This document shows, piece by piece, positions 36,366 through 46,029 of a stretch of DNA of 64,000 nucleotides. Each line of letters starts with the position of its first letter. Within the stretch, counting starts at the first letter, position 1. This stretch comes from CAVTBT01 sp963733065 (GTDB lineage: Bacteria; Actinomycetota; Thermoleophilia; Gaiellales; Gaiellaceae), in contig CAVTBT010000001.1 in assembly GCA_963733065.1 (NCBI GenBank), positions 62,001 through 126,000 of the forward strand. The letters run 5' to 3'. The translations under genes were made by a program, and so were the position numbers. A model generated the notes under the pieces. That model ran no database searches and was not told the origin of the DNA. It saw only the letters and a list, made by a program, of their open reading frames with translations.

Positions 36366-36911
36366 TTACGTCCAGGGCAGACGAGCCCAGGTCGGCGGTC
36401 GCTCTCGCCGGAACTGCTCGACCGTCGCGTACGCCTGCCTCCAGTCGGAGGTCTCCTCCGCCACGCTCGCGCCGTAGCGCGCGGCGAGCTCCGACACCGG
36501 GTAGTGCACTCCCGTGCAGGAGCGCGAACCGACCATCAGGATCACACACGGCCCGTCGCCCGCGCCCACGAAGGCGTGCTCGGTCCACGGGGAAGAGTGG
36601 AAGAAGTCCCAGGGTCGCAGGCGTCGCTCCTCGTCCTCGACGAGCAGCGCGCACTCCCCTGAAAGGACGAGGAACGCCTCCTGGTTCGACTCGGCGTGGT
36701 AGAGGCCGGTTTGCCCGGGCTCCAGGACGGTGACGTTGATCCCGAGCTGGGCGAACTCGACCGGCGGGTCGCCGTACTCGCTCTCGAAGGCGCACCTCGC
36801 GCCCCTGCTCTCCGAGGACCACCACTCGGCGTCGCGCACGTTGACGACGAACCAGCCCTGGGTGACGGGCGCGAGCCCCGATCCGAAGTCCTCGAGCTGT
36901 GCTCCGGGCAC
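36366..36911 (-). CDS. Cupin domain protein
   Basis: A 181-residue protein from GTG 36911 (the frame is open further upstream to 37031). The cupin barrel is readable: motif 1 GLYHAESNQEAFLVLSGECA and motif 2 DFFHSSPWTEHAFVGAGDG. It is likely a small-molecule binding or isomerase protein. The ending WRQAYATVEQFRRERPPTWA is helical. It lies between the inverted repeat copy and the GNAT gene. Confidence 0.72.
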   Translation of the reverse strand: MPGAQLEDFGSGLAPVTQGWFVVNVRDAEWWSSESRGARCAFESEYGDPPVEFAQLGINVTVLEPGQTGLYHAESNQEAFLVLSGECALLVEDEERRLRPWDFFHSSPWTEHAFVGAGDGPCVILMVGSRSCTGVHYPVSELAARYGASVAEETSDWRQAYATVEQFRRERPPTWARLPWT

Positions 36912-37071
36912 GGACGCGATTCTCGCACCTCGGACATTCCGTGGCGCGTCGCCTTGCGACTGACTCGTTGTCTGGTCAGGTGACAGAAGGACGACTGCGC
37001 ACTCGGCCGCCATGCGGTCGGGCGACAGCACGCTCGTCCATGCGACGCAGCAGGCGCGTCGCCCGACCCGC

Positions 37072-37866
37072 CTACCCGCCGGCGACCCACAGGTAGGGCG
37101 TCGTCGTCGAGACCTTGACTAGTCCCGCTCGTTCGAGGATCGGGCGCGATTCTTCGGTCGAGTCGCTGTGGATCAGCCTCTTGCCAAGCACAAGCGCTGA
37201 TCGTGCACGGGCCGCCGTGAGCGCGCGGTAGATCCCGCGCCCACGCCATTCCGGTCGCGTGGCGCCGCCCCAAATCCCGGCGAACTCCGTGGCGGGAACC
37301 GGCTCAAGGCGGCCGGAGCTGACGATCTCTCCGTCGGCCTCTGCCACCCAGAGTTCCATCCCATCCCCGAACCCCAGTCTTCGGAGCAGCGCATCTGCCA
37401 TCTCTTGGGCGAAATCGCCCCCGAAGACCTCTTCCTGCATCGCACTGAGCGCGCGGACGTCCGGCTCGCTCGTGACCCGCCGGAGGTGGATCCCCTTTGG
37501 CAATGGAACGTCAACCGCCAGAAGAGCGGCTTCGCCGATCATGATCGACTCCGGCTCCCCGGGCACGAACCCATTTCGCACGAGCGCGTCGTGAAGCGCC
37601 GGCGCGTGATCGTGCGCGCGCGTCTTCCACTCGACGCGGGTTATCCCAGGATCCTCACGGTAGTGCGCAAGAGCGCCCTCCACCCACCGGGCGATCACCG
37701 CGCCATCAGCACCTCCGAGATCCCGGTAGGTGACGAAACCCCGACCGCCCGCGAACGTCACGAGCCTCAGCGGGCCGAGGCGTGTTCCGGCCAGGGCACT
37801 CGGGGTTTCGGCGTCCGTACGAAGCTGCCGGTCGTACGCGTCGAGGTACTCCTGCACAGTTGCCAT
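37072..37866 (-). CDS. GNAT family N-acetyltransferase
   Basis: A 264-residue protein from ATG 37866. The acetyl-CoA site (motif A) is GGATRPEWRGRGIYRALTAA. The preceding strand is IVSSGRLEPVPATEFAGIWG. The N-terminal half is a diverged second GNAT-like lobe (TRVEWKTRAHDHAPALHDAL). It transfers an acetyl group to an unknown amine. Repeat copy C lies just upstream of its start. Confidence 0.86.
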   Translation of the reverse strand: MATVQEYLDAYDRQLRTDAETPSALAGTRLGPLRLVTFAGGRGFVTYRDLGGADGAVIARWVEGALAHYREDPGITRVEWKTRAHDHAPALHDALVRNGFVPGEPESIMIGEAALLAVDVPLPKGIHLRRVTSEPDVRALSAMQEEVFGGDFAQEMADALLRRLGFGDGMELWVAEADGEIVSSGRLEPVPATEFAGIWGGATRPEWRGRGIYRALTAARARSALVLGKRLIHSDSTEESRPILERAGLVKVSTTTPYLWVAGG

Positions 37867-37892
37867 CAGCTGCATTCTCCAGACTCGTCTAG

Positions 37893-37927
37893 CTCGGGTG
37901 ACCTTCCCGAACGCTGGCCCAGGCGAG
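37893..37927 (+). repeat. Array repeat, copy C
   Basis: Starts CTCGGGTGACC; the core reads TTCCCGAACGCTGGCCCAGG and ends GCGAG. The arms GTGACC and GGTCAC (37898-37903 and 37929-37934) form an inverted pair around it. Confidence 0.75.
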
Positions 37928-37944
37928 CGGTCACGCGTTCGACG

Positions 37945-38247
37945 CTAGCGCGCTGTGTAGTCGCTTTCGAGAAAATCTGTCACCTCGGACAGCCAGCGCT
38001 CCTGCACGAAGCGAACGTGATCGGGGTGCGCGTTGTACTGCTCGTACGCAGCTCGATCCGAGAACTCCATCGAGATCCCGAAGCGGTAGTTGTTCTTAGG
38101 ACTGATCTCGGCCAGGAGTTCGAACGCTTCGACGCCAGGGATGGCCGCGAGTCGCTCTGCCGCCTCGAGGAAATCGCTCTCGCGGTCCGATCCGACCGGA
38201 TGCACGAGCGTGAACACAACAGTGTGCCGGATGCGGTCGGGCACCAC
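37945..38247 (-). CDS. Dabb family (stress-responsive alpha/beta barrel) protein
   Basis: A 100-residue protein. RHTVVFTLVHPVGSDRES, a helix FLEAAERLAAIPGVEAFELL, and YRFGISMEFSDRAAYEQYNA, then HPDHVRFVQE, are typical of Dabb proteins, which form dimeric ferredoxin-like barrels. GTG 38247 is leaderless (TAGTCT six bases upstream). Function unknown. The gene is bracketed by repeats C and D. Confidence 0.85.
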   Translation of the reverse strand: MVPDRIRHTVVFTLVHPVGSDRESDFLEAAERLAAIPGVEAFELLAEISPKNNYRFGISMEFSDRAAYEQYNAHPDHVRFVQERWLSEVTDFLESDYTAR

Positions 38248-38253
38248 GTGCGC

Positions 38254-38259
38254 AGACTA
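38254..38259 (-). promoter_or_regulatory. Leaderless -10 element of the Dabb gene (TAGTCT)
   Basis: On the minus strand TAGTCT is followed by six bases and GTG. It shows that this single-gene unit has its own promoter. Confidence 0.5.
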
Positions 38260-38274
38260 ATTCTTACGCCACCC

Positions 38275-38310
38275 CTCGGGTGACATCCCCGAACGCTGGC
38301 CCAAACGAGG
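38275..38310 (+). repeat. Array repeat, copy D
   Basis: Starts CTCGGGTGACATC; the core reads CATCCCCGAACGCTGGCC and ends AACGAGG. GGTGAC and GTCACC (38316-38321) form an inverted pair, as in copy C. Confidence 0.75.
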
Positions 38311-38385
38311 GATCCGTCACCAGGGTTCACTCCGTCGCCATCGAGCCACTGCGCCCCAGCACTGTTGGCTGGCGTCGCGATGTCT

Positions 38386-38391
38386 TAGCCT
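38386..38391 (+). promoter_or_regulatory. Leaderless -10 element (TAGCCT)
   Basis: TAGCCT, six bases (CACGCC), then GTG 38398 of the cyclase-ATPase gene. Confidence 0.5.
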
Positions 38392-38397
38392 CACGCC

Positions 38398-41340
38398 GTG
38401 CTCATGTGCGCGAGCTGCGGGCGGGACAATCCGCCGGGCGCCGGCTTCTGCAACGGCTGCGGTACGGCGCTCGCATCCCCGCCGGCGTCGCGTGAGGTTC
38501 GAAAGACGGTGACAGTGCTGTTCTGCGACGTGACCGGCTCGACGGCGCTCGGGGAGTCGACCGACCCGGAAGCGCTGCGCGCGCTGCTCGCACGCTACTT
38601 CGAGCGTATGAAGGCGATCGTCGAGTCGCATGGCGGGCACGGTGGAGAAGTTCATCGGCGACGCGGTGATGGCGGTCTTCGGCGATCCCGCAGGCGCACG
38701 AGGACGACGCCCTACGCGCGTGCCGGGCGGCGGTGGAGATGCGCGATGCGCTGCCCGAGCTCGGGCGTGCAGGCGCGGATCGGGGTCAACACTGGCGAGG
38801 TCGTGACCGGCACCGAGGAGCGGCTTGCGACCGGCGATGCCGTCAACGTCGCCGCGCGGCTGGAGCAGGCGGCGCGCCGGCGGACGTCCTGATCGGCGAG
38901 CCGACGCTACGCGCTCGTGCGCGAGGCGGTGGTGGTGGAGCCGGTCGAGCCGCTTGACGTTGAAGGGGAAGTCGGAGCCGGTGCCGGCCTATCGACTCGT
39001 CTCCGTCACTGGACGCGCCCGAGCGCAGCCACACGTCTCGGTTCGTCGGTGCGAGCGCGGAGCTGCAGATCGCTCACCAGGCGTGGCAGCGCGGCGCAGA
39101 CACAGGCGCGCTGTGAGCTCGTGACGGTGGTGGGCGACGCCGGGGTCGGCAAGTCGCGGCTCGTCGTCCGAGGCGCTCGCCGCCGTCGAGGCCCGCGTCG
39201 TCCGGGGCCGCTGTCTGCCCTACGGGGAGGGGATCACCTACTGGCCGGTGGTCGAGGTGGTGAAGCAGCTCGCGTGTCTGCCGTCGGATCCGGCGGCGGC
39301 GGCGGCGATCCGCTCGCTCCTCGGGAGTCGGACGTCGGGACGAGCGGCGACGAGATCGCCTGGGCCTTCCGGAAGCTGCTCGAGGAGCAGGCGCCGCTCG
39401 TCGTGGTGTTCGACGACATCCAGTGGGGCGAGGAGACGTTCCTCGATCTCGTCGAGTCGACCGCGCTGCTCTCGAGTGGCGCCCCGCTTCTGCTCCTGTG
39501 CATGGCCCGGCCGGAGCTCGTCGAGCGCCGCCCAGTTGGCCGGGGACGCTGCGGCTCGAGCCCCTACCCGCCGAGCAGGCGGACGCGCTGATCGGCGACG
39601 CGGTGTCGGATGAGCTGCGCGAGCGGATCGCCCGCGCCGCAGGCGGCAACCCGCTGTTCATCTCGGAGATGCTCGCCATGGCGGCCGAGGATGGAGACGT
39701 CGACGTGCCGCCGACGCTGAAAGCTCTGCTCGCGGCGCGGCTCGACCAGCTCGACGAGGCCGAGCGCCGAGTGCTCGAGCGCGGCTCCGTCGAGGGCGAG
39801 ATCTTCCACCGCGGCGGCGTCCAGGCGCTGGCTCCCGAGGAGACGCAGGTCACGACCCGGCTCGCAGCACTCGTACGGCGCCAGCTCGTGCGTCCCGACC
39901 GCGCTCAGATCGCCGGCGACGACGGCTACCGCTTCCGCCATTTGCTGATCCGCGACGCCGCCTACGACGCGCTCCCCAAGGCGGTCCGTGCCGACCTGCA
40001 CGCCCGTTTCGCCGACTGGCTCGACGAGCACGGCGACGCCCTCGTCGAGCGCGACGAGATCGTCGGCTATCACCTCGAGCAGGCCGGCCGCTATCAAGCC
40101 GAGCTCGGGCAGCCCGACCCCGCCTCGCCGACCGCGCCGCCGCCCGGCTCGCGGCCGCCGGCAACCGCGCGGTCGATCGCCAGGACTACCGGGCCGGAGC
40201 CGCGCTGCTCGATCGCGCAGCCGAGCTCGTACGACCGCACCGGACCGACGTCACGCTCGAGCTCGAGTCCGCATGGGCACAGGGGGACATCGATTTGCAT
40301 GCGGCGGTCGAGACGGCGGAAGCGGTCACCGAACGCGCCGAGGCCGCTGGTGACCATTCCGGGGCGATGCTCGCGCGTGCGCTGGCCCTCTGGGACGCAA
40401 CTACGCCGGCGAGCCCGACGCCACGGACGAGGTGATCGCGCTCTGCCGTGCTGCGCTTCCCCTCGAGGAGGAGCGGGGTGATCCACGCCGCCTTGCGTTG
40501 CTCTGGGAGATGCTCGCCTCTGCCGCGGACTTCCACCAGCAGCACGACGACAAGGTCGAAGCCTTGCTCCAGTCGCTTCGCTACCAGCGCCTCGCCGGCT
40601 ACTCACGGTCCGCCACTGAGCTGGAGTGGTCGCTGATCATCGGCCCGCGGCCGGCCGGCGACGCGATGCGCCTGATGGACGAGCTCGCCGATTCGCGGCC
40701 CCCGGGTTCCCAGGACGCCCCGCGGGCAGTGCTGCTCGCGATGCTCGGCCGCTTCGACGAGGCGTGGCCGCTCGCCGAGGCGCGGTCGAGCCACCTGCGC
40801 GAGGCGACCGGCGAACACGTCCCGGGACGCCTACGGGTCCCTCTCGCTGATCGCGACGATCGAAGGCGATCGGGAGCGCGCATGCCGGTACAGCGCCGAA
40901 GAGATCGAGCTCATCGCCGATGTCGCCATTCCGGCGGCGACGGCCAAGGGCATGCTCGCACGCGAGCTCTGTTACCTCGGACGCTTCGACGAGGCTGAGC
41001 GGCTCCTCGACGAGGCTCGGGCCGTCCCGCCGCCCGTTCCGGCGTTCGGGTCATGGCCGCTGCCGCCGAGGCGCTCCTGCTCGCCCAGCGAGGCGAGCTC
41101 GAGCAGGCGGAGGCGCTGGCGCGCACGGCAGTCGCCACTGCGGAGACCAAGACGGACAACGTCTGGTGGCAGGCGTTGACGCACGAGGACCTCGCCACCG
41201 TGCTCGAGCGCGCTGGCCAGATCGACGAGGCGCGTGAAGCGCTCGAGCGATCGCTCGCAGTCTGGGAGCGGAAGGGCTGCCTGCCATGCGCCGAACGCAT
41301 CCGCCACCAGATCGAGTCGCTCGGCCGGGCGCAGGTCTGA
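38398..41340 (+). CDS. Class III cyclase - AAA ATPase - TPR regulator (heavily frameshifted)
   Basis: The N-terminal zinc ribbon CASCGRDNPPGAGFCNGCGT leads into a class III cyclase domain (TVLFCDVTGSTALGES; then VEKFIGDAVMAVFG in the next frame; GVNTGEVVTGTEERLATGDA). An AAA/STAND ATPase follows with Walker A GDAGVGKSRLV near 39140 and an RHLLIRDAAYDALPKAVRAD segment, then TPR-like helices to the end LGRAQV. It should make a cyclic nucleotide in response to an ATPase/TPR-sensed signal. About eight frame breaks are spread over 38.63-41.05 kb, denser than elsewhere, so decay cannot be excluded. It is the largest gene in the repeat-separated array. Confidence 0.75.
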
Positions 41341-41346
41341 CCTCGA

Positions 41347-41383
41347 CTCAAGGGACATTCCCGAACACTGGCCCAGGCGAGGG
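41347..41383 (+). repeat. Array repeat, copy E
   Basis: Close to the consensus: CTCAAGGG, then the core ACATTCCCGAACACTGGCC, then CAGGCGAGGG. It lies seven bases after the cyclase-ATPase stop. Confidence 0.8.
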
Positions 41384-41430
41384 GGCAAACCCGCTACGTC
41401 GCGTGCTCGCTTCACGCCGTGCGCCCTCTC

Positions 41431-41436
41431 TAGAGT
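41431..41436 (+). promoter_or_regulatory. Leaderless -10 element (TAGAGT)
   Basis: TAGAGT, six bases (GTCGTC), then GTG 41443. Confidence 0.5.
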
Positions 41437-41442
41437 GTCGTC

Positions 41443-41838
41443 GTGCTGAAAGGGCGCTGCGGATGCAATGCCGTCGGCTACGAGGTGTCCGACGAGTTCA
41501 TCGTCGCGTTCAACTGCCACTGCTCGAACTGCCGCGCAATGACGGGCTCGGCCTTCTTGCCGTGGGGCGAGATCGAGCACGAGAAGCTGAGGGTGACCAA
41601 GGGTGCGGCCTCGTTGATGTTGATTGGCGACGCCCACGGCCACCACGAGAGGCGCTGCGCGAAGTGCTTCTCGCTGCTGTATTGGACGGGCTACGAAGGC
41701 AAGATCCGTGTGCCGTATGGGTCACTGATCGAAGGGCCGGCGCTCAGGCCGACGGCTCATATGTTCGTCGGCTCGAAAGCTCCCTGGTATGAGATCCTCG
41801 ACGACCTTCCTCAGCACGACGAGTACCCGTGGTCTTGA
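41443..41838 (+). CDS. GFA / CENP-V domain zinc protein
   Basis: A 131-residue GFA-family protein. Zinc ligands are visible as GRCGCNAVGY (C-x-C), FNCHCSNCRAMTGSAF (C-x-C-x2-C) and ERRCAKCFSLLYW (C-x2-C). Family members were named after glutathione-dependent formaldehyde-activating enzyme, but most have unknown substrates. It has its own leaderless promoter and sits between repeats E and F as a one-gene unit. Confidence 0.9.
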   Translation: MLKGRCGCNAVGYEVSDEFIVAFNCHCSNCRAMTGSAFLPWGEIEHEKLRVTKGAASLMLIGDAHGHHERRCAKCFSLLYWTGYEGKIRVPYGSLIEGPALRPTAHMFVGSKAPWYEILDDLPQHDEYPWS

Positions 41839-41865
41839 TTGGCTGACACGGGCACCCGACCACCA

Positions 41866-41900
41866 CTCAGGGGACATTCCCAAACGCTTGGCCGATCCGA
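41866..41900 (+). repeat. Array repeat, copy F
   Basis: CTCAGGGG, then ACATTCCCAAACGCTTGGCC, then a GATCCGA tail. It has one more base than the consensus in the CTTGG segment. Confidence 0.7.
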
Positions 41901-41915
41901 GACTCGCCTTCCGCG

Positions 41916-42485
41916 ATGCAACGGATTCGATTGACCAGTCGATCGGCAGGCGGGAGACTTCACGGAGTCGTGCGACGCTGCGCAGCCGGGTTGCTCGTTG
42001 GGTCAGCACTGGTAGCGCTGACGGGATTCGGTGGTCAATCCGCGCCGATCAGTCCGGGAGATCATGTTGGAGCGATGCGTCTCGTCAAAGGCACCGAAGC
42101 GACGGGTGATCACAAGCTGTTCGACACCTGCGACCCGGTGATTCTCAGGCGGGGCGTGTACGCACGACGATGCGGGTCGGTGGTCCGAGTGAAGCGTCTC
42201 TTCATCGGCTACGGCGTGTTTGCGCTCCCGCGTGAGATCAACGAGGTCTGGAGGCCGGCGACCTGGCGGCATGGTTCGACGGTCGCCGGACCCAGCTTCC
42301 GGCGTTTGGGTGGTCTGGACCGCACGCTCTCTCGCTTCCCGCCTGCGGGCGGAAAGGACGTGACCCTTCGCGAGTGGCGCGTCATGCTCGTCGGCGCGAC
42401 GCCGGGACGACATACGATCCGCTACCGCTTCCGAGACCCGTCCGGTTGGATCGACGCCACCTGGAGGTTCACCGTCTCCGGGTGA
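41916..42485 (+). CDS. Secreted hypothetical protein
   Basis: A 189-residue protein from ATG 41916. An Arg-rich start leads to a signal peptide core (CAAGLLVGSALVALTGFGG). The mature part has a Cys pair (FDTCDPVILRRGVYARRCGS) and an Ig-like beta end (GRHTIRYRFRDPSGWIDATW). No family recognised. It forms the one-gene unit between repeats F and G. Confidence 0.62.
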   Translation: MQRIRLTSRSAGGRLHGVVRRCAAGLLVGSALVALTGFGGQSAPISPGDHVGAMRLVKGTEATGDHKLFDTCDPVILRRGVYARRCGSVVRVKRLFIGYGVFALPREINEVWRPATWRHGSTVAGPSFRRLGGLDRTLSRFPPAGGKDVTLREWRVMLVGATPGRHTIRYRFRDPSGWIDATWRFTVSG

Positions 42486-42511
42486 CATTCCCGGACGGTG
42501 GCGCCACGGGA
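42476..42511 (+). repeat. Array repeat, copy G
   Basis: CTCCGGGTGACATTCCCGGA, then CGGTGGCGCC. It overlaps the last codons of the upstream gene, as if the unit boundary lay within the repeat. Confidence 0.65.
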
Positions 42512-42561
42512 GCTACTGCGTTCTCGATTCGTGGGCCGGCTCGGGCTAGCAAGCCCGATGG

Positions 42562-43110
<549 letters not shown>

Positions 43111-43116
43111 TCCGCG

Positions 43117-43122
43117 AGAGTA
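43117..43122 (-). promoter_or_regulatory. Leaderless -10 element (TACTCT)
   Basis: On the minus strand TACTCT is followed by six bases and ATG 43110. Confidence 0.45.
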
Positions 43123-43131
43123 CAGCTCATG

Positions 43132-43170
43132 CTCAGGCGCCATTCCGGAACGCTGCGCACGCCAGGGCGA
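43132..43170 (+). repeat. Array repeat, copy H
   Basis: CTCAGGCG, then CCATTCCGGAACGCTGCGC, then CAGGGCGACG. A more diverged copy. Confidence 0.6.
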
Positions 43171-43207
43171 CGTCTCGAGCGAACAGGCTCGTGTCCGCGG
43201 GCTCGAA

Positions 43208-44258
43208 TTAGAGATTCCCGACAGCTTCGTCGATCGCCTCGACCGGGCCCCACGCCGCGTGCTCGCCGACGGCCAGTACGGCAAAGGTGATGTCCTTCGT
43301 CGGATAGTGGCGGAGCATGCCGCTGACTCCGACGTTTACGCCTTTCTTCCAGTAGCACCGGACGACGTCATCCGCATCCGTCTCGAACTCGAAGCCGAAG
43401 CCCATCAGGCGATTTCCCGCACCGAGCGCGCTGTGCCTCGCCTTCGGTGAGAGGAGCTCGGCGGTCAGAGCGGGACCGAGGAGCCGTCCGTCGACCACGG
43501 CCCGGTGGAAGCGCAAGAGGTCGCCGACGGTGACATGGGCACCGCCGTCGGGCCCACCGATGGGCGGGTAGGAGTAGATGTTTCGGCGCCACCCGACGAC
43601 GCCACCGCTTTCGTCCTTGACGGCCTCCACGCCCTCGGCGACATCGGGCTCGACGACGTCCATACGAAAGAACCACGATCGGTTCATCCCGGCCCGGGCG
43701 AAGACGTGCTCGGTCACGTACTCGCGGTAGGTCGATCCGGTCGCCCGCTCGATCATCAGACCGAGCAGCACATAGCCGACGTTGCAGTAGCGACAGCCCT
43801 CGCCGGGTGCGAAGTTGGGCGGCTTGCCGACGAACTGCGGAAGGTAGTCGGCCGTCTCCAGGACCGAGTAGTTCGGCCGCTCGAGAAAGAGATCCTCGTA
43901 GCGTTCGCCCGCCTCCTCGTCGGCGTCGTCGGCGATGCCCGAGGTGTGCGTCAGCAGGTGGTAGGGCGTCACCGCCGCCGAGATTCCGGTTTCTTCGAGC
44001 CCCAGGTATCCGATCACCGAGGCATCCAGCGCGAACGCACCGTGCTCGACGAGCTGCAGCGTCGCCACCGCCGTGAACAGCTTGGTTATCGACGCCGTGT
44101 CGAAACGGGTCTCGACCGTGGTCGGAATGCTCCAGGTGCGGCTGGCGCAGCCGAAGGCTTCCAGCAACAGCTTCTGATCGCCCTGCTCGACCCCCACAAC
44201 GCCCGAGAATTTGTCGGCAGCCTCGAGCTCGCGCAGCAGCGTCTCGACGGCTCGCATG
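43208..44258 (-). CDS. Serine hydrolase of the beta-lactamase / DD-peptidase family
   Basis: A 349-residue protein from ATG 44258. The catalytic S-x-x-K is FDTASITKLFTAV, the Y-x-N is CRYCNVGYVLLGLMIERATG, and a third motif lies near GVSGMLRHYP. Without a signal peptide it is likely cytoplasmic, like many class C-type esterases/DD-peptidase homologues. True beta-lactam hydrolysis cannot be claimed. One-gene unit between repeats H and I. Confidence 0.88.
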
Positions 44259-44380
44259 GCGACTGCTGCAGATGGCACGCGCGTATCCTCGCCGATGCCC
44301 CGGCACGAACAGGGGACGTCGCCGAGCCGCACCCTGTCGGGTGCCCAACCAAGGCGCGTCAGCGGAAACAGCGCGGTGTG

Positions 44381-44416
44381 CTCAAGGGCATTCCTGACCA
44401 CTGGCCGAGCCGAGGG
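44381..44416 (+). repeat. Array repeat, copy I
   Basis: CTCAAGGG, then CATTCCTGACCACTGGCC, then GAGCCGAGGG. Confidence 0.7.
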
Positions 44417-44425
44417 CAGCTGGAG

Positions 44426-44914
44426 TCATGCATCGAGTCGGAGGACGACCTCGTTCGTTTCCTCGTTGCGCCCATGAGCGAACCCGCGCCCCTCGCCCAC
44501 GATAAGGAAACCGCACTTCGTCAACACACGAATCGACGCGGCGTTGTCGCTCGCAGCGCGAGCGTAAAGCGGACGGGTTGCCTCCAGCTGCAAGAACGCT
44601 TGTAGGGCACGCGTGGCAATGCCGCGGCCCCAATCTTCACGGCCGATCCAATAGGTGACCTCGCGGTGACCCTCCAGGTCGAAGCTCGCAATGTGACCCA
44701 GAACTCGACCGTCGATCTCGACGACCCTGTTCGTCGTAGAGCCGTCGCTCCTCAGCCGCGCCCACCGTCGCTCGAAGTTCGTTCGATCATCGGCCTCCGG
44801 CGAAGTGAACGCGGCCATCCATATGGCGTCGCGATCCCGCGAGTGCTCGAACAGCACACCGAGATCACGATCTTCGATCTCGCGAAGAACAAGCTGTCCC
44901 GGGCCCTCCCGCAC
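44426..44914 (-). CDS. GNAT family N-acetyltransferase (RimJ/RimL-like)
   Basis: A 162-residue protein from GTG 44914 (leaderless, TAGCGT seven bases upstream). QLVLREIEDRDLGVLFEHSR starts the domain. The acetyl-CoA site is YWIGREDWGRGIATRALQAF, and AASDNAASIRVLTKCGFLIV is the motif B region. It resembles acetylases of ribosomal proteins or small molecules. One-gene unit between repeats I and J. Confidence 0.87.
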   Translation of the reverse strand: MREGPGQLVLREIEDRDLGVLFEHSRDRDAIWMAAFTSPEADDRTNFERRWARLRSDGSTTNRVVEIDGRVLGHIASFDLEGHREVTYWIGREDWGRGIATRALQAFLQLEATRPLYARAASDNAASIRVLTKCGFLIVGEGRGFAHGRNEETNEVVLRLDA

Positions 44915-44921
44915 GCCGTGA

Positions 44922-44927
44922 ACGCTA
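44922..44927 (-). promoter_or_regulatory. Leaderless -10 element (TAGCGT)
   Basis: On the minus strand TAGCGT is followed by seven bases and GTG 44914. Confidence 0.4.
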
Positions 44928-44938
44928 TCCGCCGCGAA

Positions 44939-44974
44939 CTCAGGTGACGTTCCCGAACACTGGCCCAGCCGACA
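44939..44974 (+). repeat. Array repeat, copy J
   Basis: CTCAGGTG, then ACGTTCCCGAACACTGGCC, then CAGCCGAC. One of the copies closest to the consensus. Confidence 0.8.
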
Positions 44975-45003
44975 GCGTGGCTCCATGGCGTGGTGCGCGG
45001 AGC

Positions 45004-45837
45004 CTACGGAGTTGCTGCTGATGAACGCAGGAGCTCGAAGATGTGGGGTAACAGGAGGTCGTCTGCCTCGTAGAAAGCGGAGATGTGCGAGTGTCCGTCG
45101 AGGGAGACGAACTTCGCTCCGGGAATTTCAGATGCGGCTCGTCGGGCGTCGCCGTGCATCTCGTCAGCATCGCCGGCGCAGATGAGACACGGCGTCTTCC
45201 ATCGCGACAGGTCCTCGGAGATCGATCCTTCGGCCCGTGCGGAACACCATGCCGCTTCGAGCGCGGCCGGGTCGTTCTTCTCCAGTGTCCACGTCCGCTC
45301 GGGCTCGGGGAAGCGGTAGTCGAGCTCCGACTCGAACGTCTCCACGAAGCCGGTCATGCCTTCCTGCCGGCCGGCGGTAATAGCAGCTGCGACTGCTTGT
45401 GCGATCGGCGACTCGAGGTCCCATGCATACGGCTGGTTGCCGCAAAGGACGAGCGTGAGCACACTCCCCGGTGCGTACTCGCCGAGCGCGAAGCCGAGCC
45501 GGGCTCCCCAGGAGGCGCCGAGGAAGTGCGTACGCTCGATGCCTAGGGCGTCGAGAACGGCGACAGCGTCCCCGACGCGTGTGGGCAGCCCGTACGAGCT
45601 CGGGTGATACGGCTTGTCGCTGCCGCCCTGACCGCGATGATCGGCGAAGATCAGCCGGAACTCGCCGATCAGCGCTCGAGCGAGACGCGACGCCTTCGCA
45701 ACTTCCAGCGGATCAGCGAAGCCCGTGTAGAAAAGGACGGGTGGGCCTTCGCCTCCAGCGTCCTCGAAGTAGGTGCGGACGCCGTCCCGGGGATTCGTCG
45801 CGTGCGGCAGGCGCTCTCCTTCGTTCGCGCCCTCAAC
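45004..45837 (-). CDS. Alpha/beta hydrolase (start codon unclear)
   Basis: The frame reads RDGVRTYFEDAGGEGPPVLF, YTGFADPLE, LIFADHRGQGGSDKPYHP, nucleophile elbow FLGASWGARLGFAL, acid GDADEMHGDARRA and catalytic His in DGHSHISAF. This is a complete alpha/beta hydrolase of about 270 residues. Within the open frame (up to a TAG at 45838) there is no ATG, GTG or TTG before 45462, which is already past the nucleophile. TAGGTT at 45835-45840 could be a leaderless -10; six bases later the in-frame codon is GCG. Either the start is non-standard or there is a base error. Unit between repeats J and K. Confidence 0.78.
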   Translation of the reverse strand, partial: VEGANEGERLPHATNPRDGVRTYFEDAGGEGPPVLFYTGFADPLEVAKASRLARALIGEFRLIFADHRGQGGSDKPYHPSSYGLPTRVGDAVAVLDALGIERTHFLGASWGARLGFALGEYAPGSVLTLVLCGNQPYAWDLESPIAQAVAAAITAGRQEGMTGFVETFESELDYRFPEPERTWTLEKNDPAALEAAWCSARAEGSISEDLSRWKTPCLICAGDADEMHGDARRAASEIPGAKFVSLDGHSHISAFYEADDLLLPHIFELLRSSAATP

Positions 45838-45857
45838 CTAGCTGAGGCGAGGGCGGC

Positions 45858-45896
45858 TTCAAGCGACATCCCCGACCGACTGGGCACATGCGGGAG
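45858..45896 (+). repeat. Array repeat, copy K
   Basis: TTCAAGCG, then ACATCCCCGACCGACTGGGC, then CATGCGGGAG. A diverged copy with two extra bases. Confidence 0.6.
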
Positions 45897-46029
45897 TTGC
45901 CTAGCTTCGCGCAGGAACGCGAGAGGAATGATCGTTGATCTCCTCGCCGTGGAGCCGTACAGTCGAGCGTTCGGCGCGGCGCGGGATCTGTCGCCGCGGG
46001 CGGCGACGTTCCCACAAAGGAGGAGAAAG

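Noticed and set aside
36975..37008. TCAGGTGACAGAAGGACGAC between the cupin and GNAT genes as a repeat copy
   Set aside because: Only nine leading bases agree well; too diverged to count without a profile search.
43208..44258. Calling the serine hydrolase an antibiotic-resistance beta-lactamase
   Set aside because: The S-x-x-K and Y-x-N motifs are shared by many esterases and peptidases; there is no signal peptide and no evidence for beta-lactam hydrolysis.
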